64,000 nt of DNA from Woronichinia naegeliana WA131 (GTDB lineage: Bacteria > Cyanobacteriota > Cyanobacteriia > Cyanobacteriales > Microcystaceae). Below are positions 63,447 to 64,000 of the stretch, piece after piece; positions within the stretch are counted from its first letter, which is position 1, and the number at the start of each line of letters is the position of its first letter. Location: contig CP073041.1 of NCBI GenBank assembly GCA_025370055.1, positions 5,178,272-5,242,271 on the forward strand, given 5' to 3'. The position numbers were made by a program, and so were the translations under genes. Under the pieces are notes generated by a model. The model made no database searches. It saw nothing but the letters and a program-made list of their open reading frames with translations, and was not told where the DNA came from.

Positions 63447-64000
63447 ATGACGGTCATTAAAGCCCAACCCTACGATTATGAATTACCCGTTACGGGTCAA
63501 ATTGCCTTGCTGATTATTGATATGCAGCGTGATTTTCTGGAAGTAGGTGGCTTTGGAGATGCCCTGGGTAATGATGTTCAACAATTACGAGAAATCGTTC
63601 CCACCGTAAAAACATTGCTCGAAGCATTTCGTCAATATCAACTTCCCATTTTTCAAACAGTAGAAGGTCATCGCCCCGATTTATCTGATTGTCCTCCCTC
63701 GAAATTAAAACGGGGTAAAGGAACTTTAAAAATTGGTGATACTGGTTCAATGGGGCGTATTTTAATCTTGGGTGAACCGGGCAATCAAATTATTCCAGAA
63801 TTGGAACCTTTGCCTCATGAAATCGTAATTGCTAAACCAGGTAAGGGGGCTTTTTATGGGACAAATTTAGAATCTCTTTTACAAACTGAAGGGATTACCC
63901 ATCTCATTATCACGGGGGTTACGACCGAAGTTTGTGTACAGACGACCATGCGGGAAGCTAATGACCGAGGTTATGAATGTTTATTAGTGGAAGATGGGAC
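63447..64000 (+). CDS. Isochorismatase-fold cysteine hydrolase (partial, runs off the window)
   Basis: 184 residues are visible. The triad Asp ([18 protein letters not shown]), Lys ([12 protein letters not shown]) and Cys ([20 protein letters not shown]) is present, and [18 protein letters not shown] parallels the biuret hydrolase at 54348. Substrate-loop residues differ (no [11 protein letters not shown] stretch; instead [14 protein letters not shown]), so it is a paralogue with perhaps a different ureide substrate, such as triuret. The ATG at 63447 gives a normal N terminus. Confidence 0.82.
   Translation, partial: MTVIKAQPYDYELPVTGQIALLIIDMQRDFLEVGGFGDALGNDVQQLREIVPTVKTLLEAFRQYQLPIFQTVEGHRPDLSDCPPSKLKRGKGTLKIGDTGSMGRILILGEPGNQIIPELEPLPHEIVIAKPGKGAFYGTNLESLLQTEGITHLIITGVTTEVCVQTTMREANDRGYECLLVEDG

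Overview
This window is chromosomal DNA of a cyanobacterium. Direct signs are frequent HIP1 octamers (GCGATCGC and variants) and cyanobacterial marker genes: psbX, ycf66, ycf23, a DUF2358 protein and a hopanoid-type radical SAM gene. The very high insertion-sequence load and moderate G+C suggest a Chroococcales genome of the Microcystis/Woronichinia kind. That placement is inference; no species marker is present.

Layout. 1-4.6 kb: an orthocaspase remnant, an old-yellow-enzyme oxidoreductase, hpnJ, a ferritin-like diiron protein and a MoaB/Mog protein. 4.6-5.3 kb: a stack of small non-autonomous elements. 5.4-10.4 kb: a dynamin-like GTPase, fmt and a small conserved gene. 10.4-14.9 kb: a lipase-like hydrolase, ftsI and an FtsL-like protein. 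15.4-17.0 kb: psbX, ycf66 and a TolB-like lipoprotein. 17.1-22.9 kb: two SDRs divergent from an alkaline-phosphatase-superfamily enzyme, an acyl carrier protein, an alpha/beta hydrolase and a methyltransferase, which together look like a small uncharacterised biosynthetic cluster. 22.9-37.2 kb: an island of insertion sequences nested up to four deep. 37.3-42.8 kb: rlmN, tRNA-Gly(GCC), an IS1 copy, a DUF2358 gene, an ArsA/Get3-type ATPase, rplI and a potassium channel. 42.8-45.9 kb: another IS nest. 45.9-53.1 kb: a cation/proton antiporter, a GT39-type transferase cut by an IS607/TnpB element, a DedA protein and ycf23. 53.2-64 kb: a probable biuret hydrolase, a membrane gene split by an IS, a two-domain nucleoside/purine-type ABC ATPase, an IS110 element and the start of a second isochorismatase-fold hydrolase. 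The last group reads as a nitrogen-scavenging locus invaded by insertion sequences.

Labels used for insertion sequences. IS-A: ISKra4 family, 1390 bp, 8-bp target duplications; five full-length copies, one of them split by IS-G, plus one half copy and three remnants. IS-B: IS5-type, 1690 bp, three copies. IS-C: IS1-like with two ORFs, two copies. IS-D and IS-I: IS1 family. IS-E: IS4 family, dead and nested. IS-F: ISKra4 family with a classic -1 slippery heptamer. IS-G: DDE element of about 1595 bp. IS-H and IS-J: IS630 family, TA targets. Removing the insertions in order restores several reading frames and target duplications exactly, so the order of events can be read. Two IS-B copies have unmatched flanks, the expected scar of recombination between IS-B copies.

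All functions were assigned by reading sequence and motifs. No database search was possible.
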